The notes: a model not told the origin generated them from the letters alone. A DNA stretch of 36,606 bases from an uncultured Methylococcaceae bacterium (GCA_903863905.1 CAIPDT010000010.1:1-36606), one strand, 5' to 3'; shown: positions 1-9,058, counted from the first letter of the stretch. A program made the numbers and translations.

Positions 1-205
1 AAACTAACTTTAATTCACTGCAAACTAATGTCCGCTCAACCAAACTAACTTTAATTCACTGCAAACTAATGTCCGTTCAACCAAACTAACTTTAATTCAC
101 TGCAAACTAATGTTCGCCCAACCAAACTAACTTTAATTCACTGCAAACTAATGTTCGCCCAACCAAACTAACTTTAATTCACTGCAAACTAATGTCCGTC
201 TGGTC
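1..205. repeat. 41-bp tandem repeat array, five copies
   Basis: Five head-to-tail copies start at 1, 42, 83, 124 and 165. The array begins at the window edge and probably continues upstream. Copies differ only in the last dozen bases; copies 3 and 4 are identical, and copy 5 diverges over its last 8 bases. Each unit holds the octamer CAAACTAA twice, 20 and 21 bp apart, so the octamer recurs about every two helical turns. No spacers are present, so this is not CRISPR. No gene is visible in the array or in 206-362, which separates it from the photolyase stop codon. Confidence 0.95.
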
Positions 206-362
206 AATTAACGAGAGGGTGTGAGAGTGTATTTTATGCTCATGGCTAATTATTGCATTACCCACTACGATTCACATAGAGCCTGGCCGGCTATTTATAG
301 GGCGACTATCACACTAAAAAGATTAACTTATTAAGGGTTTGATTCAGGAATCATTAAACAAT

Positions 363-1727
363 CTATAACACATCCTTAAACCATGCTTTGGTAAGTTGGC
401 TTTCTAGCGCATGATCAACAATCGGTTTAGGATAGGCGCCTGCCTTATACAACTTATCCCATTGATGCAGTGTTTTAACGGGAATAGCCTTTAACTCAGG
501 TACCCAGCGATAAATATACTGGCCATCTGGATCAAACTTCTTTTGTTGTAACCACGGATTAAAGATTCTAAAGTACGGTTGGGCATCACACCCGGTTGAA
601 GCCGCCCATTGCCAGTTGCCATTATTAACACAGGGATCATAATCAACTAAATGTTGAGCAAAATAGCGCTCACCCCACCGCCAACTAATATGCAAATCCT
701 TGACTAAAAAAGATGCCACAATCATTCGCACCCGATTGTGCATAAAGCCGGTGGCATTCAACTCTCTCATCCCGGCATCAACAATCGGAAAACCGGTCCT
801 ACCCTCTGCCCACGTTTTAAATAACTCCAGATTATTGTCCCACTTTAAGGTCGCAAACTTCTCTAAAAAGGCACGCCCAAACACATAGGGAAAGTGATAG
901 CCAATGTGGGTAAAGAAATCTCGCCAATATAATTGTCTTAATAAAGGATGCTCTGCCCCTAAGACCTCAACAATCGCGTAATAAGCTTCTCGAGCCGAAC
1001 ACGTACCGAATTTAAGATGCGCGGATAAATAACTGGTGCTATTCAGTGCTGGAAAATCTCGGGTATTGGTGTAGTCATTTTGGTCTTGAATAGCCGCCAG
1101 TATAGCTAAGGCTTGCGCGCGCCCACCTTTAATAATCTGCTCATTCTCTGTTATTAAAGCGGCCTTAAAGGCGTTTAGGTTAAAGGTGGATTGGGGGCTT
1201 AAGAAATTTTGTCCCACTAAGGCTTCAGGCACGGCCACGGGAAAAGTTTTGGCTTTATTATAAAAAGCCGTAAACACTTGATAGGCGGTTTGATCGTGTT
1301 TAAGGGTTTGCTCAGGCTCGGTTAGCAACGCATCCGAAATAACATGAAAGGCAATACCCCAGTCCTGACAAGTTTGTGCTAGTTGATAGTCGCGTTGCCG
1401 ACTAAAAGGGCTGTAATCTCGATTAATAAAAACCGCTTCTATGCCCTGCTCTTTAATTAACTGGCTTATAACGTGTTCAGGCAAGTCGTTATATAAGCCT
1501 AATTGCCCTTCAACAACGGCCAATTGTTGATGCAGATCGTCTAGCGACTGCAACATAAATTGTAAGCCCGCTGTGCTTTGATAAGGATGAGGTTCTATTT
1601 GCCTAGGATCAAAAATAAACGCCGGTAAAACCTGTTGAGAGACGCGTAACGCTTCATTAAGCCCACTGTTGTCTTGTAAGCGTAAATCCCGACGAAAGAT
1701 GAATAACGAGTTTTGGTATAAGGACAT
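363..1727 (-). CDS. phr: Deoxyribodipyrimidine photolyase (class I CPD photolyase)
   Basis: Flavoenzyme that uses blue light to split cyclobutane pyrimidine dimers in DNA; cytoplasmic. The 454-residue length is normal for class I enzymes. The N-terminus has the antenna-domain signature FRRDLRLQDN. The C-terminal half carries the FAD-binding photolyase core, including GFMHNRVRMIVASFLVKD and NNGNWQWAASTG followed by DAQPYFRIFNP, the most conserved stretch of the family. The reading frame is intact. No clear Shine-Dalgarno sequence precedes the ATG at 1725-1727. The gene stands alone, with the repeat array downstream and a possible decayed gene upstream. A cryptochrome-like role cannot be excluded from sequence, but the repair core is complete. 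Confidence 0.93.
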   Translation of the reverse strand: MSLYQNSLFIFRRDLRLQDNSGLNEALRVSQQVLPAFIFDPRQIEPHPYQSTAGLQFMLQSLDDLHQQLAVVEGQLGLYNDLPEHVISQLIKEQGIEAVFINRDYSPFSRQRDYQLAQTCQDWGIAFHVISDALLTEPEQTLKHDQTAYQVFTAFYNKAKTFPVAVPEALVGQNFLSPQSTFNLNAFKAALITENEQIIKGGRAQALAILAAIQDQNDYTNTRDFPALNSTSYLSAHLKFGTCSAREAYYAIVEVLGAEHPLLRQLYWRDFFTHIGYHFPYVFGRAFLEKFATLKWDNNLELFKTWAEGRTGFPIVDAGMRELNATGFMHNRVRMIVASFLVKDLHISWRWGERYFAQHLVDYDPCVNNGNWQWAASTGCDAQPYFRIFNPWLQQKKFDPDGQYIYRWVPELKAIPVKTLHQWDKLYKAGAYPKPIVDHALESQLTKAWFKDVL

Positions 1728-1803
1728 ATCTATCGGTAATGGGTTAAGAATCTTGGACGCCGTTTAGCATTTTATTAAATGTGACCTAACAACTGATTAC
1801 ACT

Positions 1804-2110
1804 CTATTGCTTAAATAAGTCATTTAAACAGTATTGGAGTTCTTTAGTCTGAGCGGCATCAATACCTAGTTGCTTCGCTAAAGATAGCCATTATATGACT
1901 TTATTGAAGTAAACGGGTACCAGAAAAAACGAGGGGGTATCGGGTATAAGGATGCTTTGTCCCTCGGTTTAACACGACTGCAATAGTAGTGTTTTAAAAT
2001 GACTAAACACTTCCCCCGCATACCTGCTTAACAGCACGGCCTACTTAAGGTTAATTAACTTTCCCGAACAGTTTGGACAGGTTTGTGGCAACCCTTCCAA
2101 TCATTCGCCA
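1804..2110 (-). pseudogene. Possible decayed gene in the phr-TPR gap
   Basis: This gap of nearly 390 bases has no intact gene. Read on the minus strand in one frame it gives protein-like segments broken by stops: a segment with TCPNCSGK (a zinc-ribbon-like CxxC) near 2050-2090, one containing SRYAGEVFSHFKTLLLQ, and a last one containing LAKQLGIDAAQTKELQ that ends at the stop at 1804-1806. Having several such segments in one frame suggests a gene ruined by point mutations, but chance is possible because the pieces are short. I do not recognise the family. Confidence 0.25.
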
Positions 2111-2113
2111 ACT

Positions 2114-2812
2114 ATGAACTTTCTAGATTTATCCAAAACAGCCTTCCATAAACAACCCAGTATTTTACTTTTGGCTTCTGCAAGTCTGTTGTGCTCTTCG
2201 GCTTATGCGGCTGAGGACACTATTCCTAACCTCATCTTGCGTGCTCAATCCGCTATAGATAACGGTCAACCACAGCAAGCAACAGAATGGTATGAAAAAG
2301 CGGCCGCTATGGGCGAATCACCCGAGGCTGAAATAGGTTTGGTGCGTGCTTATCTGCAAGCTGGAGAATTTCGTAAAGCGATCGCCTTTGGCAATTTAGT
2401 CGCTGCCGAACATCCTGACATGACAGATACAGCCGCCCTATTGGCTTATATTGAGGATCTGGAAGGCCAAACCACACCCGCCTTAGCCAAACTCACCGAA
2501 GAGTTAAAAAAGCATCCCGATGATGTGGCTCTAAACGCCGCTGAGGCGGAAATTCTACTTAACCGTATGGCCGTTACTCAAGCTATACAAAAACTGGATG
2601 ACTGGATAGCGCGTAATCCGGCCCAAGGGGATATTTACCTTTTACGGGCGCGTGCCGCTTTAGTTGCAGGAAAGCATGAGGATTTAAGCATCTGGCGAAC
2701 CAACGCTGCGCTTGCCTATGAAGCTAACGGAGAGCTAGAATCTGCAAAACCCCTGAGAAGTTGGTTATCGACTCAAGGTCCACAGTCCGCGATCACTTGT
2801 ATAGAAGTATAG
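2114..2812 (+). CDS. Exported TPR-repeat protein
   Basis: A 232-residue protein of unknown specific function. It starts with a long n-region and a hydrophobic stretch (about residues 16-31) ending in AYAA, a standard signal peptidase I site, so it is probably periplasmic. The mature part is a run of tetratricopeptide-like helix pairs (about residues 38-190) with typical spacing, such as NGQPQQATEWYEKAAAMGE. Such proteins usually act as scaffolds for protein complexes. It is monocistronic and converges on the DUF2939 gene with only 21 bases between the stop codons. A single cysteine lies near the C-terminus. Confidence 0.8.
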   Translation: MNFLDLSKTAFHKQPSILLLASASLLCSSAYAAEDTIPNLILRAQSAIDNGQPQQATEWYEKAAAMGESPEAEIGLVRAYLQAGEFRKAIAFGNLVAAEHPDMTDTAALLAYIEDLEGQTTPALAKLTEELKKHPDDVALNAAEAEILLNRMAVTQAIQKLDDWIARNPAQGDIYLLRARAALVAGKHEDLSIWRTNAALAYEANGELESAKPLRSWLSTQGPQSAITCIEV

Positions 2813-2833
2813 CGAATATTAACGGATCTCAAT

Positions 2834-3691
2834 CTAATACCCTGCACATAATGGACTGGGTGCTGAAGAACCTTGACGTGAACGGATACGATTTTCTAAT
2901 TGACACGCTCTAGAGAGAGCAGAATTTAAATGGCGCCCTACCTCATTTGAAAAGGCATCGGTATTAATGAGGACCTTGGATGGTTTATGAGCCTGTGGAG
3001 TCTGTTTAGTCTCGTTGATTAATTTTTTAACTGGGGGCATGACGGGTGTCACCACAGGCGCTTTCACTGCACAGAGTGACTTTAAGCCCCGATGAATATC
3101 CGCCTGCTTTGATTGAATCGATTCTAGCACTGACTCTAAACGAGGCCACTGTATCTCTACTAACCGCCACGCCATAAAACCCGAACGACGATAGATAAAT
3201 GAGAGCGTCTGAGCTTCACCAACATTAATAACCTTAATAGATTGCTCAAAAGTATCTAAGGTTAAATAATGTTTGGCTCCTTCATTTAGTGCTAACCCGA
3301 TAATATGAGTTGAAGCATCTTTGGATGCATCAGAAAACGAGGGCGCGTACCCTGAGAACATCTTCTTCAGATTATCGACACTCAACCATTGATCTAATAC
3401 TAAATCAACGATCTCATGATCAAGGGTGATTTTAATGGTTTTGCACAACTCATCATCCGTTTGTTCTGAAGACGTCTGTTTAATAACCCTAAGCAACTGG
3501 CGACGTAGATTTTCTTTAACGGCCCCATAATCAATAGATTGATCGACTATCAGTGCATTATTTTCTTTAAGCGCCTGCTCTAGGGTTTCTACGGCCTCAT
3601 ACGGTCTAAAATAACTATAAATAAAGGTCGCAGAGACTAACAAGGCAACCATGATGCCCATAAAAATAGAATTATTAATATTCAGCTTCAT
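2834..3691 (-). CDS. DUF2939-type membrane-anchored protein
   Basis: A 285-residue protein with one N-terminal membrane segment (about residues 9-28) and the rest probably periplasmic. The stretch after the anchor (RPYEAVETLEQALKENNALIVDQSIDYGAVKENLRRQL) matches my memory of DUF2939, whose members begin with a short conserved 'one residue per task' helix pair; the family has no established activity. It is the last gene of the five-gene envelope operon and follows the CsgG-like gene by 25 bases. Its low-complexity linker (about residues 213-240) is rich in Pro, Lys and Thr. The DUF2939 assignment is from pattern memory; the anchor and operon position are seen directly. Confidence 0.65.
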   Translation of the reverse strand: MKLNINNSIFMGIMVALLVSATFIYSYFRPYEAVETLEQALKENNALIVDQSIDYGAVKENLRRQLLRVIKQTSSEQTDDELCKTIKITLDHEIVDLVLDQWLSVDNLKKMFSGYAPSFSDASKDASTHIIGLALNEGAKHYLTLDTFEQSIKVINVGEAQTLSFIYRRSGFMAWRLVEIQWPRLESVLESIQSKQADIHRGLKSLCAVKAPVVTPVMPPVKKLINETKQTPQAHKPSKVLINTDAFSNEVGRHLNSALSRACQLENRIRSRQGSSAPSPLCAGY

Positions 3692-3716
3692 AAGATTGCC
3701 TTGTTTTAACTACTTT

Positions 3717-4547
3717 TTAATGAAATACCGTTACACCACTTTCACGCACCTGACCGGGTTGATCATAAAGGGTATTGTCCGTTTTATCAAAACCTTTATC
3801 ATTAGGATTTATTAGACCTAATTGTTCATCCAATTGATTAATGACATCAACACCTAATGACTTTGAAACACTGGACACCACTAAAGACCGATTTGGTGTG
3901 GCATACGTGCCCTGAGAGATTATTTTGGAATCACTACCCGTTCCTGTAGCACTAAACGAGGCAACGACTTCATAGGTTCTGGTATTAATCAAACTAAACT
4001 CTGCTACCAAGGTAAGACTAAAAGTCAGGGTATTGATAGCGCCATTTTCAGGTTGATAAGTATCGTTACTAAAAGACATATCGTTGACTGTACCAAACAG
4101 CACGTAATCAGCACCTTTGTAGAGGCCTTTTTTAATACGCCCAATGATGTCATACAGTTTTTCAGGCTTATTTGAATTAACAGGACGGGCCTGAACTAAC
4201 TTAAAGCCCTTACTTCTAATCATTTCACCTTTAATATCAGCCGTAAACTTTCTTAGCTCACCGAATTCAAGATAAGAAAAATTATGCTCATATTCAAAGT
4301 AATCTGTTTTTGATTGCCCAGAAATCTCTTGATGCCCCGTTACAGCTTCACCATAAGGATCAGCGACAGTCGCCGCACTTGATGAAGCGCTAGCCGAACT
4401 TTTATTATGATAATCGACAATATGAATATACTCTTGTACCCTTTCAGAATAGGTAAGCTCAGTCACTGCCACTTTAGCCGCAAAGCTATTAAAAGACGCG
4501 AGACTGATCAAGAACAGGACGGTGATCTTTAGTTTTAACGTTTTCAA
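3717..4547 (-). CDS. CsgG/LpoB-like exported protein
   Basis: A 276-residue protein with a cleavable signal peptide (hydrophobic residues 9-22, site near SFA-A) and no lipobox, so periplasmic or secreted. The central part (EMIRSKGFKLVQARPV, then YKGADYVLFGTVNDMSFS, then LVAEFSLINTRTYEVVASFSATG) follows the pattern of the CsgG/LpoB fold: a helix, a strand leading to 'GADYVLxG', and paired strands ending with 'xxTxEVV'. A serine/alanine-rich stretch sits at residues 50-60. Its start overlaps the lpoB stop by four bases, implying translational coupling. It may be a paralogue of the neighbouring LpoB that lost its lipid anchor. The exact role is not known. Confidence 0.6.
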   Translation of the reverse strand: MKTLKLKITVLFLISLASFNSFAAKVAVTELTYSERVQEYIHIVDYHNKSSASASSSAATVADPYGEAVTGHQEISGQSKTDYFEYEHNFSYLEFGELRKFTADIKGEMIRSKGFKLVQARPVNSNKPEKLYDIIGRIKKGLYKGADYVLFGTVNDMSFSNDTYQPENGAINTLTFSLTLVAEFSLINTRTYEVVASFSATGTGSDSKIISQGTYATPNRSLVVSSVSKSLGVDVINQLDEQLGLINPNDKGFDKTDNTLYDQPGQVRESGVTVFH

Positions 4548-5179
4548 AACATGGACCTTTCAGATGTTTTTCTGATTTCCTTCTCATCAGTCCAGACAAT
4601 TTCACTGGTTGCTAAATCTTCCACCTGCAAGGTCAATGTATAATCCACATTCATAATATCACCGGCACGTTTTACAATGGAGGTAATTTCACCAAAGAGA
4701 CGATAACTCGCGCCCTCTGCTTTACCTAACTTTTGATTCTTTGGCGTTTTTTTATAACGAGGTGATTGTCCTTGTCTTTGAATCTCACTTAAGGCACCAA
4801 CTTCATCTTCCGCATCACTCATAAATCTAACCGCGTTTGACTTTTGCAGCTTCACTCTAATTTTATTAGTAATGGCTTTAGTATCGATATATTCACTGGT
4901 TTTGTTTTTGACTTCTTGAATCGTAAACGTAGGTTTTGAATTAGAGGCCATTAACGGACTGGTTAACAAAGAACCTGTCATTGATTCGGCCAATATATGT
5001 AAATCCGTTAAACCAAACTCATTGGTTAAGGTTTCAACTTCTTTAGAATCCCCATAACCCACATTACCGGTACTTAAAGAAGGTGAGTTAGTCCTAGTTG
5101 AACAGCCAGTTATGGCGACCATAGACAGAAGAGTGAAGCACTGAATACCTTTTAATAGTGTTGCTGTATTGTTCATCAT
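4544..5179 (-). CDS. lpoB: Penicillin-binding protein activator LpoB family lipoprotein
   Basis: Outer-membrane lipoprotein of the family that in E. coli reaches through the peptidoglycan to stimulate the synthase PBP1b. Seen here: a signal peptide with lipobox ITGC (Cys26) and Ser at +2, consistent with outer-membrane sorting. The body contains PTFTIQEVKNKTSEYID, KITNK-type helices and the closing pattern GASYRLFGEITSIV...YTLTLQVEDLATSEIVWTDEKEI, typical of LpoB. The length of 211 residues is close to E. coli LpoB (213). The start codon directly abuts the ycfL stop. YcfL and LpoB are also neighbours in E. coli, which supports the call. Confidence 0.85.
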   Translation of the reverse strand: MMNNTATLLKGIQCFTLLSMVAITGCSTRTNSPSLSTGNVGYGDSKEVETLTNEFGLTDLHILAESMTGSLLTSPLMASNSKPTFTIQEVKNKTSEYIDTKAITNKIRVKLQKSNAVRFMSDAEDEVGALSEIQRQGQSPRYKKTPKNQKLGKAEGASYRLFGEITSIVKRAGDIMNVDYTLTLQVEDLATSEIVWTDEKEIRKTSERSMF

Positions 5180-5578
5180 TTAGTTACCTGTGTTATTTGG
5201 ACTTTGTAATTCAAGTTTAAAATCCGTTACGTTAACCGATGTGGCGACACCTATAAAATTCTGACTTTGGGCACCGCCTAAAGGTACTGTTTTCCATCCC
5301 TCATCACCGGTGATTTGAAAACCTTTCGCATCAAACCATTTAAAACGATAATAAAGTAAATCTTCATAGTTTCGAGTGTTATAGACTTCTGCCTCAACCA
5401 CTAAAAAGTCATTGGTCTTTTTAGCTCTTAAATCAGTGACCTTAATATAAGACAAATCGCCTCTTAACAAAAGTTTAGATTCTATCGAGCCGTTTACTGC
5501 GTGTTCGGTGGTTTGAACCGGATGCGAGCAGGCCGTTAACCCTATCATTAACATCATACAAAAAACTTTACTCTTCAT
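5180..5578 (-). CDS. ycfL: YcfL family lipoprotein (DUF1425)
   Basis: A 132-residue lipoprotein with lipobox LTAC (Cys17) and Ser at +2, so probably outer-membrane anchored. The mature part shows the DUF1425 pattern: VEAEVYNTRNYEDLLYYRFKWFDAKGF followed by W..VPLGGAQSQNF, an immunoglobulin-like beta sandwich. Function is unknown, but the family is often encoded beside LpoB and is assumed to work at the cell wall. A good ribosome binding site (GAGGG) precedes the ATG. It lies between the COG3014 lipoprotein (17-base gap) and lpoB (no gap). Confidence 0.85.
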   Translation of the reverse strand: MKSKVFCMMLMIGLTACSHPVQTTEHAVNGSIESKLLLRGDLSYIKVTDLRAKKTNDFLVVEAEVYNTRNYEDLLYYRFKWFDAKGFQITGDEGWKTVPLGGAQSQNFIGVATSVNVTDFKLELQSPNNTGN

Positions 5579-5595
5579 GGTAACCCTCTTAGATT

Positions 5596-6939
5596 TTATT
5601 GAAGTAAGATTAAGCTATTGGGTAATAAGCGCATTGGCACCACCGCGTAATCCGCTTTAACATCCACCTCTAACTCTGTAGGGCCTATTGAGGAATTCAC
5701 AATAATCTTGTTTTTACCCAAAGGCAATTTGGCACGTGCAATGGAAATACTGGAAGGTACTGTTTTCCACGTTCTTTCATCCGCACTTTCTGTGGCGACA
5801 TTGATTGCATTAACCACTAAACCAGCAATAAGATCTTGTTTATAAGCCGCGGCTTGTGAAGCTCCTTTTGCGGCAGCCCTGACTAATCCTCTGATAATAA
5901 TGGCAGGCAATCTATCACGTAACGATTTCTTAGCCATTGCATCAATATTGGTAATTTTCTCTAAAGTCACCATATTATTAGTCGGTAACTTGATCGTTGT
6001 TGCCAACAACCCGGCGGAAGGATCAGAATCTAATAACGGAAATGAAATGGGTACAATTCCTACAACTGGGGCAGGAATAGGAATCATCATAGAACTCACC
6101 GTAGGCGCAAAACCATTTTCAATCACAAATAATACGTCAACATAGGTTTTATGGCCGCGCTCTGCAACCCGTTGATCTAAACCGGACAGATCGTTTTTAA
6201 TCGTTTGCACATTAGGATTTATTTCAATGGCTTTCTTATAACCCGGTGCCGCCAAACCCACTTCACCTAAGGATTCATATAAGTAACCGGCTAGGTAGTG
6301 ACTAAACGCACTTTGATAACTGTTTTTAAGTTGAGTCACTTCTGAACTATTCAACGTAGCGACTGGATAGCCTTTAAGATCCTCCATAGTGGTGGTAATG
6401 CCTTTACTTTTAGCCTCCTCTTCTTGCTCTTGAATTTCTTTGCTATGCAATTCTTCTATAATGGCTTCTCTTTCATGGGTCTTTTTTATTTGAACCCGGG
6501 CACCCTCAAGGTTTCCCATGGAAATATGATCTAAAGCCAAGCGAGTGGACAATAAAACCTTTTCATAATCTTGACCATCGTAACGCATTGATTTGTCATT
6601 AACTAACAGACTAGTCGCCCCACCACCGACTTTACCTAACGTAATTTTGGCTTCATTTTCTGAATCATCCACCATTTTCTCTGCTTCCATCCATGTGGTA
6701 AAGCTTTCAGAGAATAATTTCTTTAATCTCAACACTTCCCCTTTTTCCATGAAATATAAGATATCTTTATCTCTTGGAACATTTTTATCTAAGGTAACAA
6801 TCGCATGATCTAAATTACCCATGTTAATATCTTGAACAACAGCTAAACTTTCATCTTTATAAGATCTAAAAGTTGAACACCCTGATGATAATAAAGCGAC
6901 CACTGTGAGCACTAATAATACTTGTTTTTGCGTATTCAT
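5596..6939 (-). CDS. COG3014-type lipoprotein, first gene of the LpoB operon
   Basis: Large lipoprotein of unknown function. From the ATG at 6937-6939 it is 447 residues with a compact signal peptide and lipobox SSGC (Cys21). An in-frame ATG at 6960 adds seven residues; I prefer the inner one because AAGGAAAG stands just before it, though the spacing is short. The N-terminal half is TPR-like (residues about 30-90 and 205-245, for example YLAGYLYESLGEVGLAAPGYKKAIEINP), with a charged coiled segment near 150-175. The C-terminal half has hydrophobic, Pro-rich strands. COG3014 proteins commonly sit upstream of YcfL/LpoB in marine gammaproteobacteria, which fits the operon. Confidence 0.75.
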   Translation of the reverse strand: MNTQKQVLLVLTVVALLSSGCSTFRSYKDESLAVVQDINMGNLDHAIVTLDKNVPRDKDILYFMEKGEVLRLKKLFSESFTTWMEAEKMVDDSENEAKITLGKVGGGATSLLVNDKSMRYDGQDYEKVLLSTRLALDHISMGNLEGARVQIKKTHEREAIIEELHSKEIQEQEEEAKSKGITTTMEDLKGYPVATLNSSEVTQLKNSYQSAFSHYLAGYLYESLGEVGLAAPGYKKAIEINPNVQTIKNDLSGLDQRVAERGHKTYVDVLFVIENGFAPTVSSMMIPIPAPVVGIVPISFPLLDSDPSAGLLATTIKLPTNNMVTLEKITNIDAMAKKSLRDRLPAIIIRGLVRAAAKGASQAAAYKQDLIAGLVVNAINVATESADERTWKTVPSSISIARAKLPLGKNKIIVNSSIGPTELEVDVKADYAVVPMRLLPNSLILLQ

Positions 6940-7126
6940 ACTTTCCTTAAGTTTATTCATTCTAATTATTTTTAAGAACTTATCTTGGGCTGTAAAGCTT
7001 AAAGTTAAATGCGCTGTTTTATTAATTTATGCCTTAATGACACCCCTTAACTTGATGGAACCAATGACAAACAGCCCGGTTAATTCTAAAGCTATTTGAA
7101 GCAAAATATCAATACTATTCTTAAGT

Positions 7127-8734
7127 TTAATAACGATCACGCATCATTGCTAAAGCCAAAGCCTCAGCGACTTTAATACCATCCACTGCCGCAGACAAAA
7201 TCCCACCCGCATAACCAGCACCCTCTCCAGCTGGATATAAGCCTTGCGTATTAATACTTTGAAAGAGCTCGTTACGCTTAATACGAATCGGTGAAGAGGT
7301 GCGGGTTTCTACACCGGTTAACACGGCATCTGCCATAGCAAAGCCTTTTATTTTTTTATCAAAGGCGGGCAGTGCTTCTCTAATAGCTGTTATAGCATAC
7401 TCGGGTAAAGCAGTGCTTAAGTCACCTAAATGCACGCCCGGTGTGTAAGACGGTTGAACTGTTCCTAAGGTCGTAGACGGTCTATTCGCTAAAAAATCAC
7501 CGACTAATTGTCCAGGCGCTTGATAAGTACCCCCACCTAATTCATAGGCTTTGGCTTCTAACTGGCGCTGAAAATCAATCCCTGCTAAAGGATGCCCTGG
7601 ATAATCTTCTGGAGAAATACTGACCACAATACCGCTATTAGCGTTTCGTTCATTTCGAGAGTATTGACTCATCCCATTCGTCACTACATGCCCTGCTTCT
7701 GAGGTTGCGGCAACCACCGTTCCACCTGGACACATACAGAAACTATAAACAGCTCGACCATTTTCAGCATGATGAACTAATTTATAATCCGCCGCCCCCA
7801 ACAAAGGATGACCCGCATTTTTACCATAACGACATTTATCAATCAGTGATTGCGGATGCTCAATTCTAAAACCAACAGAGAAAGGTTTCGCTTCAACATA
7901 AACCCCCTTTTCATACAGCATTTTAAAAGTATCTCTCGCACTATGTCCAACCGCCAACACCACATATTGACTGTATAAGGTCTCACCATCGGCTAACGTA
8001 ACCCCCGTTACTCGACCTTGATCAATATTAAGACTATCCACTCGACTCTGGAAACGAATCTCGCCACCTAATGATTCTATGGTGGCACGCATTTGTTCAA
8101 CCATGGTCACTAACTTAAAGGTACCAATATGCGGTTTACTGACGCGTAATATCTCTGCAGGGGCTCCTGCTTTGACAAACTCAGTTAATACTTTACGACC
8201 ATAATGGTTGGGATCTTTAATCTGCGTATACAATTTACCGTCCGAGAAAGTCCCTGCCCCCCCTTCACCAAATTGCACATTCGATTCAGGATTAAAAAGA
8301 CCCTTACGCCACAAGCCAAAAGTATCTTTAGTCCGCTCTCGGACTTCTTTACCTCGTTCTAAAATAAGGGGTTTAAAACCCATTTGCGCTAAGATTAAGC
8401 CTGCAAACAAACCACAGGGGCCCATACCAATAATCAAAGGTCTACTCGGTAAGGTAGCGGGGGCTTGTGTGACAAAACGATACGTTGTATCGGGCGTGAT
8501 CAAGATTTGAGGATCATCTTTAAAACGCGCAAGAACTGAAGCCTCCTGTTTAAGCTCAACATCTAAGGTATAAACCAAACTAATGAAATCCCGTTTTCTA
8601 GCATCATGACCTTGACGAAATACGGTATAACTCAGTAAATCCTCGGCGCTAATACCCAGTCGTTGCACAATCGCCGTTTTAAGCGCGGTTTCCGAATGCT
8701 CTAACGGAAGTTTAAGTTCAGTAATTCTCAACAT
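7127..8734 (-). CDS. FAD-dependent dehydrogenase, COG2509 family
   Basis: Predicted flavoprotein oxidoreductase with unknown substrate; cytoplasmic. The 535-residue length is the usual one. Residues 1-90 form the small N-terminal domain typical of this group (MLRITELKLPLEH..., FRQGHDARKRDFISLVYTLD). The Rossmann dinucleotide motif GMGPCG lies at 103-108 and is followed by an ERG acid motif, then the flavin stretch FGEGGAGTFSDGKLYT. Near the C-terminus, YPAGEGAGYAGGILSAAVDGIKVAEA closes the FAD site. It lies upstream of the LpoB operon on the same strand, about 190 bases away, so co-transcription is possible but not evident. Confidence 0.9.
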   Translation of the reverse strand: MLRITELKLPLEHSETALKTAIVQRLGISAEDLLSYTVFRQGHDARKRDFISLVYTLDVELKQEASVLARFKDDPQILITPDTTYRFVTQAPATLPSRPLIIGMGPCGLFAGLILAQMGFKPLILERGKEVRERTKDTFGLWRKGLFNPESNVQFGEGGAGTFSDGKLYTQIKDPNHYGRKVLTEFVKAGAPAEILRVSKPHIGTFKLVTMVEQMRATIESLGGEIRFQSRVDSLNIDQGRVTGVTLADGETLYSQYVVLAVGHSARDTFKMLYEKGVYVEAKPFSVGFRIEHPQSLIDKCRYGKNAGHPLLGAADYKLVHHAENGRAVYSFCMCPGGTVVAATSEAGHVVTNGMSQYSRNERNANSGIVVSISPEDYPGHPLAGIDFQRQLEAKAYELGGGTYQAPGQLVGDFLANRPSTTLGTVQPSYTPGVHLGDLSTALPEYAITAIREALPAFDKKIKGFAMADAVLTGVETRTSSPIRIKRNELFQSINTQGLYPAGEGAGYAGGILSAAVDGIKVAEALALAMMRDRY

Positions 8735-8969
8735 GTGTAATAATCCTAGCCAATAAATAAATACGTCAATAAGCAGTGATCTACCTAAGCCATCACGTAT
8801 CGTTGTTAATAAGGCATTTTACCTGATTAGCCTCTTTGTTGTTAGCCAGCACGGATTAAACGGCTTGTTTTAGTTAACAATCTCTTATTTCTGACACTAA
8901 TTATGGGTTATTATGGTCAATAGACTACTTTAATAAGATTTTAGTTAAGACGTCCGCAGCGTTTCTGAA

Positions 8970-8975
8970 TATAAT
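8970..8975 (+). promoter_or_regulatory. Likely -10 element for the small exported protein gene
   Basis: A perfect TATAAT lies 83 bases before the ATG at 9059. The -35 is weak (TTAAGA at 8945-8950 with a long 19-base spacer), so the promoter may need an activator. The rest of the non-coding stretch 8735-9058, between two divergent genes, shows only the palindrome at 9019-9031. Confidence 0.45.
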
Positions 8976-9018
8976 TAGGCGTGTATCATTAAAAAACCGA
9001 TCGACACAATAATAACAA

Positions 9019-9031
9019 CACACCCGGTGTG
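9019..9031. promoter_or_regulatory. 13-base odd palindrome in the leader of the small exported protein gene
   Basis: CACACCCGGTGTG is a perfect palindrome around a central C. It sits in the predicted 5' untranslated region, 12 bases before the ribosome binding site GAGAGGA (9044-9050). It could be an operator or a small RNA hairpin. An upstream GTG at 9029 falls inside it, which argues against that codon as the start. Confidence 0.4.
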
Positions 9032-9058
9032 ACACTGCAAAACGAGAGGAATAAACCC

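Noticed and set aside
1-205. CRISPR array
   Set aside because: Units follow each other directly with no unique spacers, and no cas gene is in the window.
9029-9058. GTG start 30 bases upstream for the small exported protein
   Set aside because: It lies inside a palindrome, lacks a binding site, and would spoil the signal peptide; the ATG at 9059 has GAGAGGA at good spacing.
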